From contig NZ_JAMXBF010000009.1 of assembly GCF_023823685.1 (NCBI RefSeq), forward strand, positions 310,001-374,000: a stretch of 64,000 nt of DNA, read 5' to 3'. A program made the position numbers and the translations under genes. Below the pieces are notes generated by a model, which worked only from the letters and a program-made list of their open reading frames with translations, was not told where the DNA came from and made no database searches. This document shows, piece after piece, positions 1-9,305 of the stretch. Source of the stretch: Pseudomonas subflava. Its GTDB lineage: Bacteria > Pseudomonadota > Gammaproteobacteria > Pseudomonadales > Pseudomonadaceae. The first letter of the stretch is position 1. Each line of letters opens with the position of its first letter.

Positions 1-1550
1 TGCGTCCGGACGCCTTCATGGAGATTTCCAACTTCTACACCCTGACCGTCTACGAGAAGGGCTCGGAAGTGCTGCGCATGATCCACACCCTGCTCGGCGC
101 GGAGACCTTCCGCAAGGGCTCGGACCTGTACTTCGCCCGCCACGACGGCCAGGCCGTGACCTGCGACGACTTCGTCAAGGCCATGGAGGACGCCAGCGGC
201 CAGGACCTGACCCAGTTCAAGCGCTGGTACAGCCAGGCCGGCACGCCGCGCCTGGACGTCAGCGAGAGTTACGACGCGGCGGCCAACACCTACCGTCTGC
301 AGCTGCGCCAGAGCTGCCCGGCCACGCCGGGGCAGGCGGAGAAGCTGCCCTTCGTCATCCCGCTGGAGCTGGCCCTGCTCGACGCCCAGGGCCGTGAGTT
401 GCCGCTGCAGCTGGTCGGCGAAGAAAAGCCGGCGGGCCGCTCGCGCGTGCTGCAGGTGACCCAGGCCGAGCAGGCCTTCACCTTCGTCAATATCGCCGAG
501 AAGCCGCTGCCTTCGCTGCTGCGCGGCTTCAGCGCGCCGGTCAAGCTGAGCTTCCCTTACAGCCGCGACCAACTGATGTTCCTGATGCAGCACGACTCCG
601 ACGGTTTCAACCGCTGGGAGGCCGGCCAGCAGCTGGCCGTGCAGGTGCTGCAGGAGCTGATCGGCCAGCATCAGCGCGGCGAGTCGCTGGTACTCGACCA
701 GCGCCTGGTCGCGGCGCTGCGCAGCGTGCTGGAGAACGAATCGCTGGACCCGGCCATGGTCGCCGAGATGCTGTCGCTGCCGGGCGAGGGTTACCTGACC
801 GAGATCGCCGAGGTGGCCGATGTCGACGCCATTCACGCCGCCCGCGAGTTCGCCCGCGTACAGCTGGCCGAGGCGCTGTTCGAGCCGCTGTGGGCGCGTT
901 ACCAGGCCAACCGCGAGATCTCGCGCGCCACGCCGTATCTGGCCGAGTCCAGCCACTTCGCCCGCCGCAGCCTGCAGAACATCGCGCTGTCCTACCTGAT
1001 GCTGACCGGCAAGCCGGAAGTGCTGGCCGCGACCCTGGAGCAGTACGACGCCTGCGACAACATGACCGAGCGCCTGACCGCGCTGGCCGTGCTGGTCAAT
1101 TCGCCCTTCGAGGCCGAAAAGGCCCAGGCGCTCGAGGCCTTCGCCGAGCACTTCAAGGACAACGCCCTGGTCATGGACCAGTGGTTCAGCGTGCAGGCCG
1201 CCAGCGCATTGCCGGGCGGCCTGGCGCGGGTGCAGGCGCTGATGCAGCACCCGGCCTTCACCCTGAAGAACCCGAACAAGGTGCGCGCGCTGATCGGCGC
1301 CTTCGCCGGGCAGAACCTGGTCAACTTCCACGCTGCCGATGGCAGCGGCTACCGCTTCCTCGCCGACCAGGTGATCACCCTCAACGCACTGAATCCGCAG
1401 ATCGCCTCGCGCCTGCTCGGCCCGCTCACCCGCTGGCGCAAGTACGATTCCGCGCGCCAGGCGCTGATGCGCGGCGAGCTGGAGCGCATCCTGGCCAGCG
1501 GCGAGCTGTCCAGCGATGTGTACGAGGTGGTGAGCAAGAGCCTGGCCTGA
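1..1550 (+). CDS. pepN: Aminopeptidase N, C-terminal part (5' end outside window)
   Basis: The reading frame is already open at the left edge and codes about 515 residues, against roughly 870-885 for full PepN, so the N-terminal domain and the HExxH zinc motif lie upstream of the window. The visible part begins just before the conserved VYEKGSEVLRM segment. Its tyrosine corresponds to the catalytic tyrosine of M1 aminopeptidases. The rest is the Ig-like and helical C-terminal domains typical of the gammaproteobacterial enzyme. PepN is a cytosolic zinc exopeptidase that removes N-terminal residues from peptides. The gene stops at TGA 1548-1550 and is followed by a hairpin. Confidence 0.95.
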   Translation, partial: RPDAFMEISNFYTLTVYEKGSEVLRMIHTLLGAETFRKGSDLYFARHDGQAVTCDDFVKAMEDASGQDLTQFKRWYSQAGTPRLDVSESYDAAANTYRLQLRQSCPATPGQAEKLPFVIPLELALLDAQGRELPLQLVGEEKPAGRSRVLQVTQAEQAFTFVNIAEKPLPSLLRGFSAPVKLSFPYSRDQLMFLMQHDSDGFNRWEAGQQLAVQVLQELIGQHQRGESLVLDQRLVAALRSVLENESLDPAMVAEMLSLPGEGYLTEIAEVADVDAIHAAREFARVQLAEALFEPLWARYQANREISRATPYLAESSHFARRSLQNIALSYLMLTGKPEVLAATLEQYDACDNMTERLTALAVLVNSPFEAEKAQALEAFAEHFKDNALVMDQWFSVQAASALPGGLARVQALMQHPAFTLKNPNKVRALIGAFAGQNLVNFHAADGSGYRFLADQVITLNALNPQIASRLLGPLTRWRKYDSARQALMRGELERILASGELSSDVYEVVSKSLA

Positions 1551-1555
1551 CCCGC

Positions 1556-1591
1556 GACGGCGTTACCGAGCACTTGCTTGGTAACGCCGTC
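1556..1591 (+). terminator. Hairpin downstream of pepN
   Basis: A perfect 12-bp inverted repeat (GACGGCGTTACC at 1556-1567, complement at 1580-1591) lies 6 bases after the pepN stop with a 12-base loop. It is followed by a pyrimidine-rich stretch but no clean T run, so it is a probable transcription end or 3' stabiliser. Confidence 0.6.
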
Positions 1592-1877
1592 TGTTACCCT
1601 TCGTTTCCTTTCCACCTGATCAACTTCCAATCTGCTCCGCAAGCCGCGTTCCAGACGCATTTCGCTTCTCGCCAGGCCTCGAATCTCAAGGTTGAACCGC
1701 GCCAGGTAGCAGACAAATTGAGACAACCTCAGGCGGAATCGGTCTTTTCCCGGACTGTCTTGGCGGATGTACATGATTCGGCTACGCCGGCGCCTTTCTG
1801 GTATCGATCTTGAATAGCTCGTGCGCGGCCACGTGGCCCGAGCTCATAACAAGAACAATCGATCCATGGAGTTGCCG
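1592..1877. other. Intergenic region upstream of the DUF1302 gene
   Basis: The non-coding gap from pepN to the next start is about 327 bases including the pepN hairpin. Beyond that hairpin I see no clear sigma-70 box, repeat or small gene. It must hold the promoter of the downstream two-gene unit. A TGGAG Shine-Dalgarno at 1867-1871 lies 6 bases before ATG 1878. Confidence 0.4.
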
Positions 1878-3818
1878 ATGGCCATCCCCTTGCGCAAGCC
1901 GTCCCTTCGTTTCGCCCCCGCCAAGGCGGGCTTCGCCCTCGCCGGGCTCATTCCCTTGCTGGTGGCCGTTCCGGCCGGCGCCGTCGAATTCAGCTTCGTC
2001 GACGGCGAGGTGACCGGTTCGCTCGACACCACCCTGTCCTACGGCCAGATGTACCGCGTGCAGGGCCAGGACAAGACCAACGACGACACCAACGGCAACG
2101 ACGGCAATCGCAACTTCGATACCGGCCTGGTCTCCGAGGTGTACAAGATCACCTCCGACCTGGAAGCCAACTACCAGAACTACGGCATGTTCGTGCGCGG
2201 CACCGCCTTCTATGACACCCAGATCATGGACAAGCGCAACGACAACGACGACTTCCGCCCCAGCCAGAGCTACCCGAACAACGACCGCTTCACCCACGAC
2301 ACCCGCCACACGGCCGGCCGCAACGCGGAGATCCTCGACGCCTACGTCTACGGCAATTGGGATGTCGGCAGCATGCCGCTGACCGTCAAGGTCGGCCGCC
2401 AGGTGTTCAACTGGGGCGAGGGCATCTTCTACCGCGGCGGCATCAACACCACCAACCCGATCGACGCGGCCAAGTTCCGCCTGCCGGGCTCCGAACTGAA
2501 GGAAGTGCTGGTGCCGGTGGAGGCCGTCAACTTCAACGTCGGCCTGACCGACAACCTGTCGCTGGAGACCTTCTACCAGTGGAACTGGAAGGAGACGGCG
2601 ATCGACCCGGCCGGCACCTTCTTCTCCGAGACCGATCTGTTCGCCGAGGGTGGCAGCACTGCCTATACGCGCTACGACGATCCGCTGCTGCCCATCGTCA
2701 TGTCCGGCTATCAGAGCGCGCTGGGCGCCGGCCTGGTCGGCAACGGCCCCTTCGGGCCGAACGCCTACCTGGACCCGCAGTACAACGTGTTCAAGGTGGC
2801 CAACATCGGCAGCGACATCAACGCCAAGAACGACGGCCAGTACGGCATCGCCCTGCGCTACGTGGCAGAGGACTGGAACCTCACCGAGTTCGGCTTCTAC
2901 TACATCAACTATCACGCCAAGGAACCGCAGATCGCGGTGGACCTGAGTGGCTACGAGGGCGTCGACCTGGCAGCTCTGTCGTCTGCGCTCGGGCCATTCG
3001 GTTCGGCGTTGGCTCCTGCCGTAGCGACCCTGGACGCCGCCAGCAACGCCGTGGCCCGCCGCGAGTTCGTGGAGGACATCCGCGTCTACGGCTTCAGTTT
3101 CAACACCACCGTCGGCGAGGCCTCGGTGTTCGGCGAGCTGTCCTACCGGCCCAACCTGCCGGTGGGCATCAGCGCCACCAACGACCTGCTCGGCGACCTG
3201 CTGGGCCAGGGCTTCTTCGGCCTCACCGACATCTATGACGGTAGCCTCGCCGGCGACCAAGCCTGCGCCGACATCTCCGGCAAGCAGCTGTGCCGCGGGC
3301 CGATCTTCCACAACTACGAGCGCATCGAGGCGTTCAACCTGTCCATCGGCACCATCTACAACTTCGGCCCGACGCTCAGCTTCGACTCGCTGATGGGTGT
3401 GGCCGAGCTGGCCTCCGAGCACGCCCGCGCCAGCGACCTGAGCTACACCGCCTACGACGGCAGCGAGCGCGGCTTCTCGGGTCGCCCCAACGGGGCCTAC
3501 GTGTCCGGCTACGACGAGGAGGATCAGCTCGACCGCGACGCCTATGGCTATACCCTGGCCCTGTCCGGTACCTGGAACGACGTGTACGCCGGGGTCAACC
3601 TGTCGCCGTTCGCCGTGTTCAAGCACAACTTCCAGGGCAACTCGCACCAGACCGGCAACTTCGTCGAGGGGGCGATGGCCTATTCGGTCGGCCTGCGAGC
3701 CAGTTACCTGAACAGCCTGGAGGCCGAAGTGCAGTACACCGAATACTATGGCGCCGGGCAGAACAACAGCGGTCGCGACCGCGACAATGTCGGGGTCAAC
3801 CTCAAGTACTCCTTCTGA
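1878..3818 (+). CDS. DUF1302 family outer-membrane-type protein
   Basis: About 646 residues. The ATG at 1878 is chosen because TGGAG lies 6 bases upstream; in-frame ATGs at 1866 and further upstream lack this. The N-terminus has a basic stretch and a hydrophobic segment ending PAGA-VEF, consistent with a signal peptide. The mature part has many alternating aromatic/polar strands, and the last residue is Phe (KYSF), as in beta-barrel outer-membrane proteins. It matches the DUF1302 family, whose function is not settled. Members commonly sit beside DUF1329 genes, as here (next gene 58 bases on). A pore or lipid/hydrophobe-related role is inference only. Confidence 0.85.
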   Translation: MAIPLRKPSLRFAPAKAGFALAGLIPLLVAVPAGAVEFSFVDGEVTGSLDTTLSYGQMYRVQGQDKTNDDTNGNDGNRNFDTGLVSEVYKITSDLEANYQNYGMFVRGTAFYDTQIMDKRNDNDDFRPSQSYPNNDRFTHDTRHTAGRNAEILDAYVYGNWDVGSMPLTVKVGRQVFNWGEGIFYRGGINTTNPIDAAKFRLPGSELKEVLVPVEAVNFNVGLTDNLSLETFYQWNWKETAIDPAGTFFSETDLFAEGGSTAYTRYDDPLLPIVMSGYQSALGAGLVGNGPFGPNAYLDPQYNVFKVANIGSDINAKNDGQYGIALRYVAEDWNLTEFGFYYINYHAKEPQIAVDLSGYEGVDLAALSSALGPFGSALAPAVATLDAASNAVARREFVEDIRVYGFSFNTTVGEASVFGELSYRPNLPVGISATNDLLGDLLGQGFFGLTDIYDGSLAGDQACADISGKQLCRGPIFHNYERIEAFNLSIGTIYNFGPTLSFDSLMGVAELASEHARASDLSYTAYDGSERGFSGRPNGAYVSGYDEEDQLDRDAYGYTLALSGTWNDVYAGVNLSPFAVFKHNFQGNSHQTGNFVEGAMAYSVGLRASYLNSLEAEVQYTEYYGAGQNNSGRDRDNVGVNLKYSF

Positions 3819-3830
3819 AACCGCATCCCA

Positions 3831-3856
3831 GGGCCGGGCGGCATACCGCCCGGCTC
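3831..3856 (+). other. Intercistronic hairpin between DUF1302 and DUF1329 genes
   Basis: GCCGGGCGG at 3833-3841 pairs with CCGCCCGGC at 3846-3854 around a CATA loop, with one or two further possible pairs outside. There is no T tract, so read-through is expected. It may set relative mRNA stability of the two cistrons. Confidence 0.5.
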
Positions 3857-3876
3857 GCTAGTACGGAGAATCACCC

Positions 3877-5247
3877 ATGCTGATCAAACACTCGCTGATG
3901 GGCGCCGCCGTCGCCCTCGCGCTCTCCGCCGGCAGCGCGCTGGCCGCCGTTTCCGCCGACGAGGCGGCCAAGCTCGGCACCACGCTGACGCCCTTCGGCG
4001 CGGAAAAGGCCGGCAACGCCGACGGCAGCATTCCGGCCTGGACCGGCGGCATCACCCAGCCACCGGCCGGCTACAAGGGCAGCGGCCAGCACCACGTCGA
4101 TCCGTTCTCGGAAGACAAGCCGCTGTTCACCATCACCAAGGCCAACCTGGACCAGTACAAGGACAAGCTGAGCGCGGGCCAGATCGCCCTGTTCAATTCC
4201 TACCCGGAAAGCTTCCAGATGCCGGTGTACCAGAGCCGCCGGTCCGGCTCGGCCCCGCAATGGGTCTATGACAACACCCTGAAGAACGCCACCACCGCCA
4301 AGCTGATCGAGGGCGGCAACGGCTTCGCCGACGCCTACGGCGGCATCCCGTTCCCGATCCCGAAAGATGGCGTCGAGGCGCTGTGGAACCACATCGTGCG
4401 CTATCGCGGCACCTACATCACCCGCCGCTCCGCCGAAGTGGCGGTGCAGCGCAACGGCGCCTATTCGCCGGTGGTGTCCGAGGTCGAGGCGCTGTTCCGC
4501 TACTACAACCCGAAGGGCAGCTACGCCGATCTCGACAACATCCTCTTCTACTACCTGAACTTCACCAAGAGCCCGGCGCGCCTCGCCGGCGGCGCGGCGC
4601 TGGTGCACGAGACCCTGGATCAGGTGAAGGAGCCGCGCCAGGCCTGGGCCTACGCGGCCGGCCAGCGCCGCGTGCGGCGTGCGCCGAACCTGGCCTACGA
4701 CACGCCGATCTCCGCCTCCGAGGGTCTGCGCACCGCCGACGACACCGACATGTTCAACGGCGCGCCGGATCGCTACGAGTGGAAGCTGCTCGGCAAGCGC
4801 GAGCTGTACATCCCCTACAACAACTACAAGATCGCCGGCGAAGGGGTGAAGTACGAGGACCTGCTGCAGGTCGGCCACATCAATCCGGCGCTGACCCGCA
4901 ACGAGCTGCACCGCGTGTGGGTGGTGGAGGGCACGCTGAAGTCCGGCTCGCGCCACGTCTACTCCAAGCGCACCCTGTACCTCGACGAGGACAGCTGGCA
5001 GGCCGCCGTCGTCGATCAGTACGACGGCCGTGGCGAGCTGTGGCGCGTGTCGATCGCCTATCTGAAGAACTATTACGACCTGCCCACCACCTGGTCGGCA
5101 ATGGAGGCTTTCCACGATCTACAGAGCCGCCGCTACCACGTGCAGAACCTGGACAGCGAAGAGCCGACCACCGCCGTCTTCGACAAGCCGGAACCCGAGG
5201 ACAGCGAATTCACCCCCTCGGCCCTGCGTCGCCGCGGCACCCGCTGA
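3877..5247 (+). CDS. DUF1329 family periplasmic/outer-membrane-associated protein
   Basis: 456 residues with a clear Sec signal peptide (MLIKHSLMGAAVALALSAGS, cleavage near ALA-AVS). CGGAG stands upstream of ATG 3877. The body matches DUF1329, a family with a LolB/LppX-like fold in which substrate is not known. Residues such as the YNPKGSYADLDN and SGSRHVYSKRTLYLDED segments are typical. It is the second gene of a two-gene unit with the DUF1302 barrel-like protein and is closed by a strong terminator. A part in moving a hydrophobic molecule between the membranes is inferred from fold and neighbours. Confidence 0.85.
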   Translation: MLIKHSLMGAAVALALSAGSALAAVSADEAAKLGTTLTPFGAEKAGNADGSIPAWTGGITQPPAGYKGSGQHHVDPFSEDKPLFTITKANLDQYKDKLSAGQIALFNSYPESFQMPVYQSRRSGSAPQWVYDNTLKNATTAKLIEGGNGFADAYGGIPFPIPKDGVEALWNHIVRYRGTYITRRSAEVAVQRNGAYSPVVSEVEALFRYYNPKGSYADLDNILFYYLNFTKSPARLAGGAALVHETLDQVKEPRQAWAYAAGQRRVRRAPNLAYDTPISASEGLRTADDTDMFNGAPDRYEWKLLGKRELYIPYNNYKIAGEGVKYEDLLQVGHINPALTRNELHRVWVVEGTLKSGSRHVYSKRTLYLDEDSWQAAVVDQYDGRGELWRVSIAYLKNYYDLPTTWSAMEAFHDLQSRRYHVQNLDSEEPTTAVFDKPEPEDSEFTPSALRRRGTR

Positions 5248-5284
5248 TCGAGCTACTCCGTCGCTCGTTCGAGCGGCTTTCTAT

Positions 5285-5319
5285 CGACCCGGTCATTCAG
5301 ACCGGGTCGTTCTTTTTTC
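5285..5319 (+). terminator. Rho-independent terminator after DUF1329 gene
   Basis: CGACCCGGT at 5285-5293 pairs with ACCGGGTCG at 5301-5309 around a 7-base loop, followed by a T-rich run (5310-5319). It separates the DUF1302-DUF1329 unit from the YCF48-RND unit. Confidence 0.9.
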
Positions 5320-5511
5320 TACGCCGTCGCTCAACCCTGTCTGGTGGCCCGCTACGGCTCTCGGCAGCCTCTGTCACGGGGGATTCGCGGCGTAACCGGC
5401 GCTTAACAAAACATAACGTCGCGCCGATTGTCAGTTTTTTCCAAAGCCGTATAGCATGAGCCGGCCTAAAGAAGGCGCTGAACCCACTTATAAGAATAAA
5501 GGGGGAAATAT

Positions 5512-6591
5512 ATGCGTGAGCCCGTCATGCGGCGCACCCGCTCCGGTTGCCTGACTTCCGTCCAGGCCCCGGCCCGTCATCCATCGCCGCTGGCGAAAGC
5601 GCTGTCCCTGCTCAGCGTATGTTCCGTTCTGGCCCTGGCCGCGCCCCTGCCGTTGCAGGCCGCGGACGCCGCCGCCGTCACCTCCATCGAATCGCCCAAG
5701 GCCGTCAGCAGCCTGCTGCTGGACGTCGCCCGTGCCGGCAAGCGCCTGGTCGCGGTTGGCGATCGTGGTCACATCCTGTTTTCCGAAGACGCTGGTCGCA
5801 ACTGGGTCCAGGCCCGGGTGCCGACCCGTCAGCTGATCACCGCCGTGTACTTCGTTGACGACAAGCACGGTTGGGCGGTCGGCCACGACGCGCAGATCCT
5901 CGCCACCGACGACGGCGGTGCCAACTGGGAACTGCAGTTCGAAGACCTGCAGCGCGAAGCGCCGCTGCTGGACGTCTGGTTCCGCGACACCAACACCGGT
6001 TATGCCGTGGGCGCCTACGGTGCGCTGCTGGAAACCACCGATGGCGGTAAGAGCTGGAACGACGTCAGCGATCGCCTGGACAACGAAGACGGCTATCACA
6101 TCAACGGCATCACCGCCGTGAAGGATGCCGGCCTGTTCGTCGTGGGCGAGGTGGGCACCATGTTCCGCTCCGCCGACTGGGGCCAGACCTGGGAGAAAGT
6201 CCAGGGCCCGTACGAGGGCACCCTGTTCGGCGCACTCGGCACCTCCAGCGCCAATACGCTGCTGGTCTACGGCCTGCGCGGCAACCTGTTCCGCTCCACC
6301 GACTTCGGCAACAGCTGGGAGCAGATCAAGCTGCTCTCCGAGAACGGTCCGCTGGAGTTCGGCCTGGCCAACGGCAGCCTGCTCAAGAACGGCTCGCTGG
6401 TCGTGGTCGGTCATGGCGGCAGCGTGCTGACCAGCGACGATTCCGGGCGCAGCTTCACCGTGGTCAACCGTGCTGACCGTGCCTCGCTGGCCGGCGCCAT
6501 CGACGACGCGGCGGGCAACCTGATCCTGGTGGGTCAGGGCGGCGTGCACCTCGCTACTCCGACTGGCACCGAGCCAGGCAAAAAACAATAA
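5512..6591 (+). CDS. YCF48/BNR-repeat beta-propeller protein, exported
   Basis: 359 residues; ATG 5512 follows a strong GGGGG purine run 6 bases upstream. A long basic N-terminus leads into a hydrophobic segment and an AxA site (LPLQAADA), so it is predicted exported. At least six repeats of the type (S/T)xDxGxxW are visible (for example FSEDAGRNW, ATDDGGANW, ETTDGGKSW, RSADWGQTW, RSTDFGNSW, TSDDSGRSF), the signature of YCF48/photosystem-II-stability-factor-like propellers. Bacterial members are often paired with RND exporters, as here: the exporter starts 18 bases downstream. A periplasmic partner or scaffold role is inferred. Confidence 0.88.
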   Translation: MREPVMRRTRSGCLTSVQAPARHPSPLAKALSLLSVCSVLALAAPLPLQAADAAAVTSIESPKAVSSLLLDVARAGKRLVAVGDRGHILFSEDAGRNWVQARVPTRQLITAVYFVDDKHGWAVGHDAQILATDDGGANWELQFEDLQREAPLLDVWFRDTNTGYAVGAYGALLETTDGGKSWNDVSDRLDNEDGYHINGITAVKDAGLFVVGEVGTMFRSADWGQTWEKVQGPYEGTLFGALGTSSANTLLVYGLRGNLFRSTDFGNSWEQIKLLSENGPLEFGLANGSLLKNGSLVVVGHGGSVLTSDDSGRSFTVVNRADRASLAGAIDDAAGNLILVGQGGVHLATPTGTEPGKKQ

Positions 6592-6609
6592 GCCGGGGCG
6601 AATGAGCAT

Positions 6610-8997
6610 ATGAGTTCCATGAGCAGCCATCACCAGGACAAGGCGACCTTCCTAGAGCGCCTGATCTTCAACAACCGGCCGATCGTGATCATGCTGTGCG
6701 CAGTGATCACCCTGCTGCTGCTGTGGCAGGCCTCGCAGATCCGTCCCTCGACCAGCTTCGAGAAGATGATTCCGCTGGAGCATCCTTTCATCGAAAAGAT
6801 GCTCGAGCACCGCAACGACCTGTCCAACCTGGGCAACACCGTGCGTATCTCCGTGGAAGCGAAAGATGGCGACATCTTCAGCAAGGAGTACATGGAGACC
6901 CTGCGCCAGATCCACGACGAGGTGTTCTACATCCCCGGCGTCGACCGTTCCGGTCTGAAGTCGCTGTGGAGCCCGAGCGTGCGCTGGACCGAAGTGACCG
7001 AAGAGGGCTTCGACGGCGGCGAGGTCATCCCGCAGACTTACGATGGTTCCCCGCAGAGCCTCGGCGAACTGCGTGGCAACGTGCTGAAGTCCGGCCAGGT
7101 CGGCCGCCTGGTGGCCAACAACTTCAAGTCCAGCATCATCGACGTACCGCTGCTCGAGCAGTACCCCGACCCGAATGACCAGAGCAAGCTGCTCAAGCTG
7201 GACTACCGCCAGTTCTCCCATGAGCTGGAAGAGAAGATCCGCGACAAGTACCAGGCGCAGAACCCCAATGTGCAGGTGCACATCGTCGGCTTCGCCAAGA
7301 AGGTCGGTGACCTGATCGACGGCCTGATCATGGTGGTGGCCTTCTTCGGCGTCGCCCTGGCCATCACCCTGGTGCTGCTGTACTGGTTCAGCTGGTGCAT
7401 CCGCTCGACGATCTCGGTGGTGTCCACCACCCTGATCGCTGTGGTCTGGCAGCTGGGCCTGATGAACCTCGCCGGCTTCGGTCTCGACCCGTACTCGATG
7501 CTGGTGCCGTTCCTGATCTTCGCCATCGGCATCTCCCACGGGGTGCAGAAGATCAACGGTATCGCCCTACAGTCGAGCGAGGCCGACAACGCCCTGACCG
7601 CGGCGCGGCGCACCTTCCGCCAGCTGTTCCTGCCGGGCATGATCGCCATCCTGGTAGACGCCGTCGGCTTCATCACCCTGCTGATCATCGACATCGGCGT
7701 GATCCGCGAGCTGGCCATCGGCGCCTCCATCGGCGTGGGCGTGATCGTGTTCACCAACCTGATCCTGCTGCCGGTCGCCATCTCCTACATCGGCATCAGC
7801 CAGAAGGCCGTGGAGCGCAGCAAGAAGGACGCCTGCCGCGAGCATCCGTTCTGGCGTCTGCTGTCCAACTTCGCCCACCCGGTGGTGGCGCCGATCTCGG
7901 TGGTCATTGCCCTGTCGGCCGGTGTCGCCGGCTTCTGGTACCAGAAGGCCAACCTGCAGATCGGCGACCTCGACCAGGGCGCGCCGGAGCTGCGTCCGGA
8001 CTCGCGCTACAACAAGGACAACGACTTCATCATCAACAACTACTCGACCAGTTCCGATGTGCTGGTGGTGATGGTCAAGACCAAGAGCGAGGGCTGCTCT
8101 ACCCACGAAGCGCTGGCGCCGATGGACGAGCTGATGTGGCGTCTGGATAACACCGAGGGCGTGCAGTCGGCCATCTCCATGGTCAGCGTGTCCAAGCAGG
8201 TGATCAAGGGCATGAACGAGGGCAGCCTCAAGTGGGAGACCCTGTCGCGCAACCCGGACATCCTCAACAACTCCATCGCCCGTGCTGATGGCCTGTATAA
8301 CGCCGACTGCTCGCTGGCACCGGTGCTGGTGTTCCTCAACGACCACAGGGCTGCGACGCTGAAGCGCGCCGTCGGCGTGGTGGAAGAGTTCGCCAAGGAC
8401 AACAACACGGACAACCTGCAGTTCATGCTCGCCGCCGGCAACGCCGGTATCGAGGCCGCGACCAACGAGGTGATCGCGACCGCCGAGCTGAAGATCCTGA
8501 TCCTGGTGTACATCTGCGTCGCCGTGATGTGCCTGATCACCTTCCGCTCCTTCGGCGCCATGCTGTGCATCATCCTGCCGCTGATCCTCACTTCCATCCT
8601 GGGCAACGCCCTGATGGCCTGGCTGGGCATCGGCGTGAAGGTGGCGACCCTGCCGGTAATCGCGCTCGGCGTGGGCATCGGCGTGGACTACGGCATCTAC
8701 ATCTACAGCCGCCTGGAGAGTTTCCTGCGCGCAGGCATGCCGCTGCAGGAGGCTTATTACGAGACCCTGCGCTCCACCGGCAAGGCCGTGCTGTTCACCG
8801 GCCTGTGCCTGGCCATCGGCGTGGTTACCTGGATCTTCTCGGCGATCAAGTTCCAGGCCGACATGGGTCTGATGCTGACCTTCATGCTGCTGTGGAACAT
8901 GTTCGGTGCGCTGTGGCTGCTGCCGGCACTGGCCCGCTTCCTGATCAAGCCGGAGAAACTGGCCGGCAAGAAGGGCGGTTCGCTGTTCGCTCACTGA
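6610..8997 (+). CDS. RND superfamily (MMPL-type) exporter
   Basis: 795 residues. One transmembrane helix near the N-terminus (residues about 20-40), a periplasmic loop, a helix block (about 235-400), a second periplasmic loop with a DLDQGAPELRPDSRYN segment, and a final helix block (about 620-780) give the duplicated RND topology of the MMPL/HpnN/Patched-like group. This family commonly exports lipids or other hydrophobic compounds using proton motive force. Substrate cannot be read from the sequence. It is co-transcribed with the YCF48 protein and lies next to the DUF1302/DUF1329 pair. An alternative start is ATG 6619. Confidence 0.9.
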   Translation: MSSMSSHHQDKATFLERLIFNNRPIVIMLCAVITLLLLWQASQIRPSTSFEKMIPLEHPFIEKMLEHRNDLSNLGNTVRISVEAKDGDIFSKEYMETLRQIHDEVFYIPGVDRSGLKSLWSPSVRWTEVTEEGFDGGEVIPQTYDGSPQSLGELRGNVLKSGQVGRLVANNFKSSIIDVPLLEQYPDPNDQSKLLKLDYRQFSHELEEKIRDKYQAQNPNVQVHIVGFAKKVGDLIDGLIMVVAFFGVALAITLVLLYWFSWCIRSTISVVSTTLIAVVWQLGLMNLAGFGLDPYSMLVPFLIFAIGISHGVQKINGIALQSSEADNALTAARRTFRQLFLPGMIAILVDAVGFITLLIIDIGVIRELAIGASIGVGVIVFTNLILLPVAISYIGISQKAVERSKKDACREHPFWRLLSNFAHPVVAPISVVIALSAGVAGFWYQKANLQIGDLDQGAPELRPDSRYNKDNDFIINNYSTSSDVLVVMVKTKSEGCSTHEALAPMDELMWRLDNTEGVQSAISMVSVSKQVIKGMNEGSLKWETLSRNPDILNNSIARADGLYNADCSLAPVLVFLNDHRAATLKRAVGVVEEFAKDNNTDNLQFMLAAGNAGIEAATNEVIATAELKILILVYICVAVMCLITFRSFGAMLCIILPLILTSILGNALMAWLGIGVKVATLPVIALGVGIGVDYGIYIYSRLESFLRAGMPLQEAYYETLRSTGKAVLFTGLCLAIGVVTWIFSAIKFQADMGLMLTFMLLWNMFGALWLLPALARFLIKPEKLAGKKGGSLFAH

Positions 8998-9015
8998 TCG
9001 GCACCGTGCACTACG

Positions 9016-9045
9016 AAAGGGCTCCCTCGGGAGCCCTTTTCTTTT
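9016..9045 (+). terminator. Terminator after the RND exporter gene
   Basis: AAAGGGCTCC at 9016-9025 pairs with GGAGCCCTTT at 9030-9039 around a CTCG loop, followed by TCTTTT. Confidence 0.92.
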
Positions 9046-9104
9046 GTCGAATTGCCATTCGACGCTGGGTGGATGAGTTGTGGAGGAGGGCGCTCTCTAT
9101 GGTC

Positions 9105-9154
9105 GGGTGCGCTACCCATTGGCGGGCTGCCGCTGCGCGGCGAGGCCGCCCTAC
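9105..9154. repeat. Remnant of the GTAGGGTGG palindromic element
   Basis: This stretch keeps the right half of the unit seen at 9183-9277 and 9306-9399 (GGCGGGCTGCCGCTGCGCGG, then CGAGGCCGCCCTAC) but its left end is degenerate. It is taken as a decayed third copy. Confidence 0.55.
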
Positions 9155-9182
9155 ATGTTGCTCCGTGCTGCCTGTGCTCGAT

Positions 9183-9277
9183 GTAGGGTGGCGTCGGAGC
9201 GCAGTGAACAGTCCACCGGTCGGTGTTCAGATGAGGCACATCCGGCGGGCCGCCGCTACGCGGCGAGGCCACCCTAC
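9183..9277. repeat. REP/MITE-like palindromic unit 1 (95 bp)
   Basis: The unit begins GTAGGGTGGCGTCG and ends CGAGGCCACCCTAC, inverted ends matching at 13 of 14 positions. The inner part includes AGTCCACCGGTCGGTGTT and a GC-rich hairpin half. It lies between the convergent RND and ETF-QO genes. Confidence 0.75.
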
Positions 9278-9305
9278 GTGTTGCTCGGTGCCGTCTGGCC
9301 ATGAG

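Noticed and set aside
1782..3647. 621-codon open frame opposite the DUF1302 gene
   Set aside because: Composition is Val/Gly/Asp/Arg repeats typical of a GC-rich antisense shadow, with no domain and no ribosome site. The + strand gene is clearly real.
7567..8994. 475-codon frame opposite the RND exporter gene
   Set aside because: His/Gln/Gly-rich shadow composition with no domain; opposes a well supported gene.
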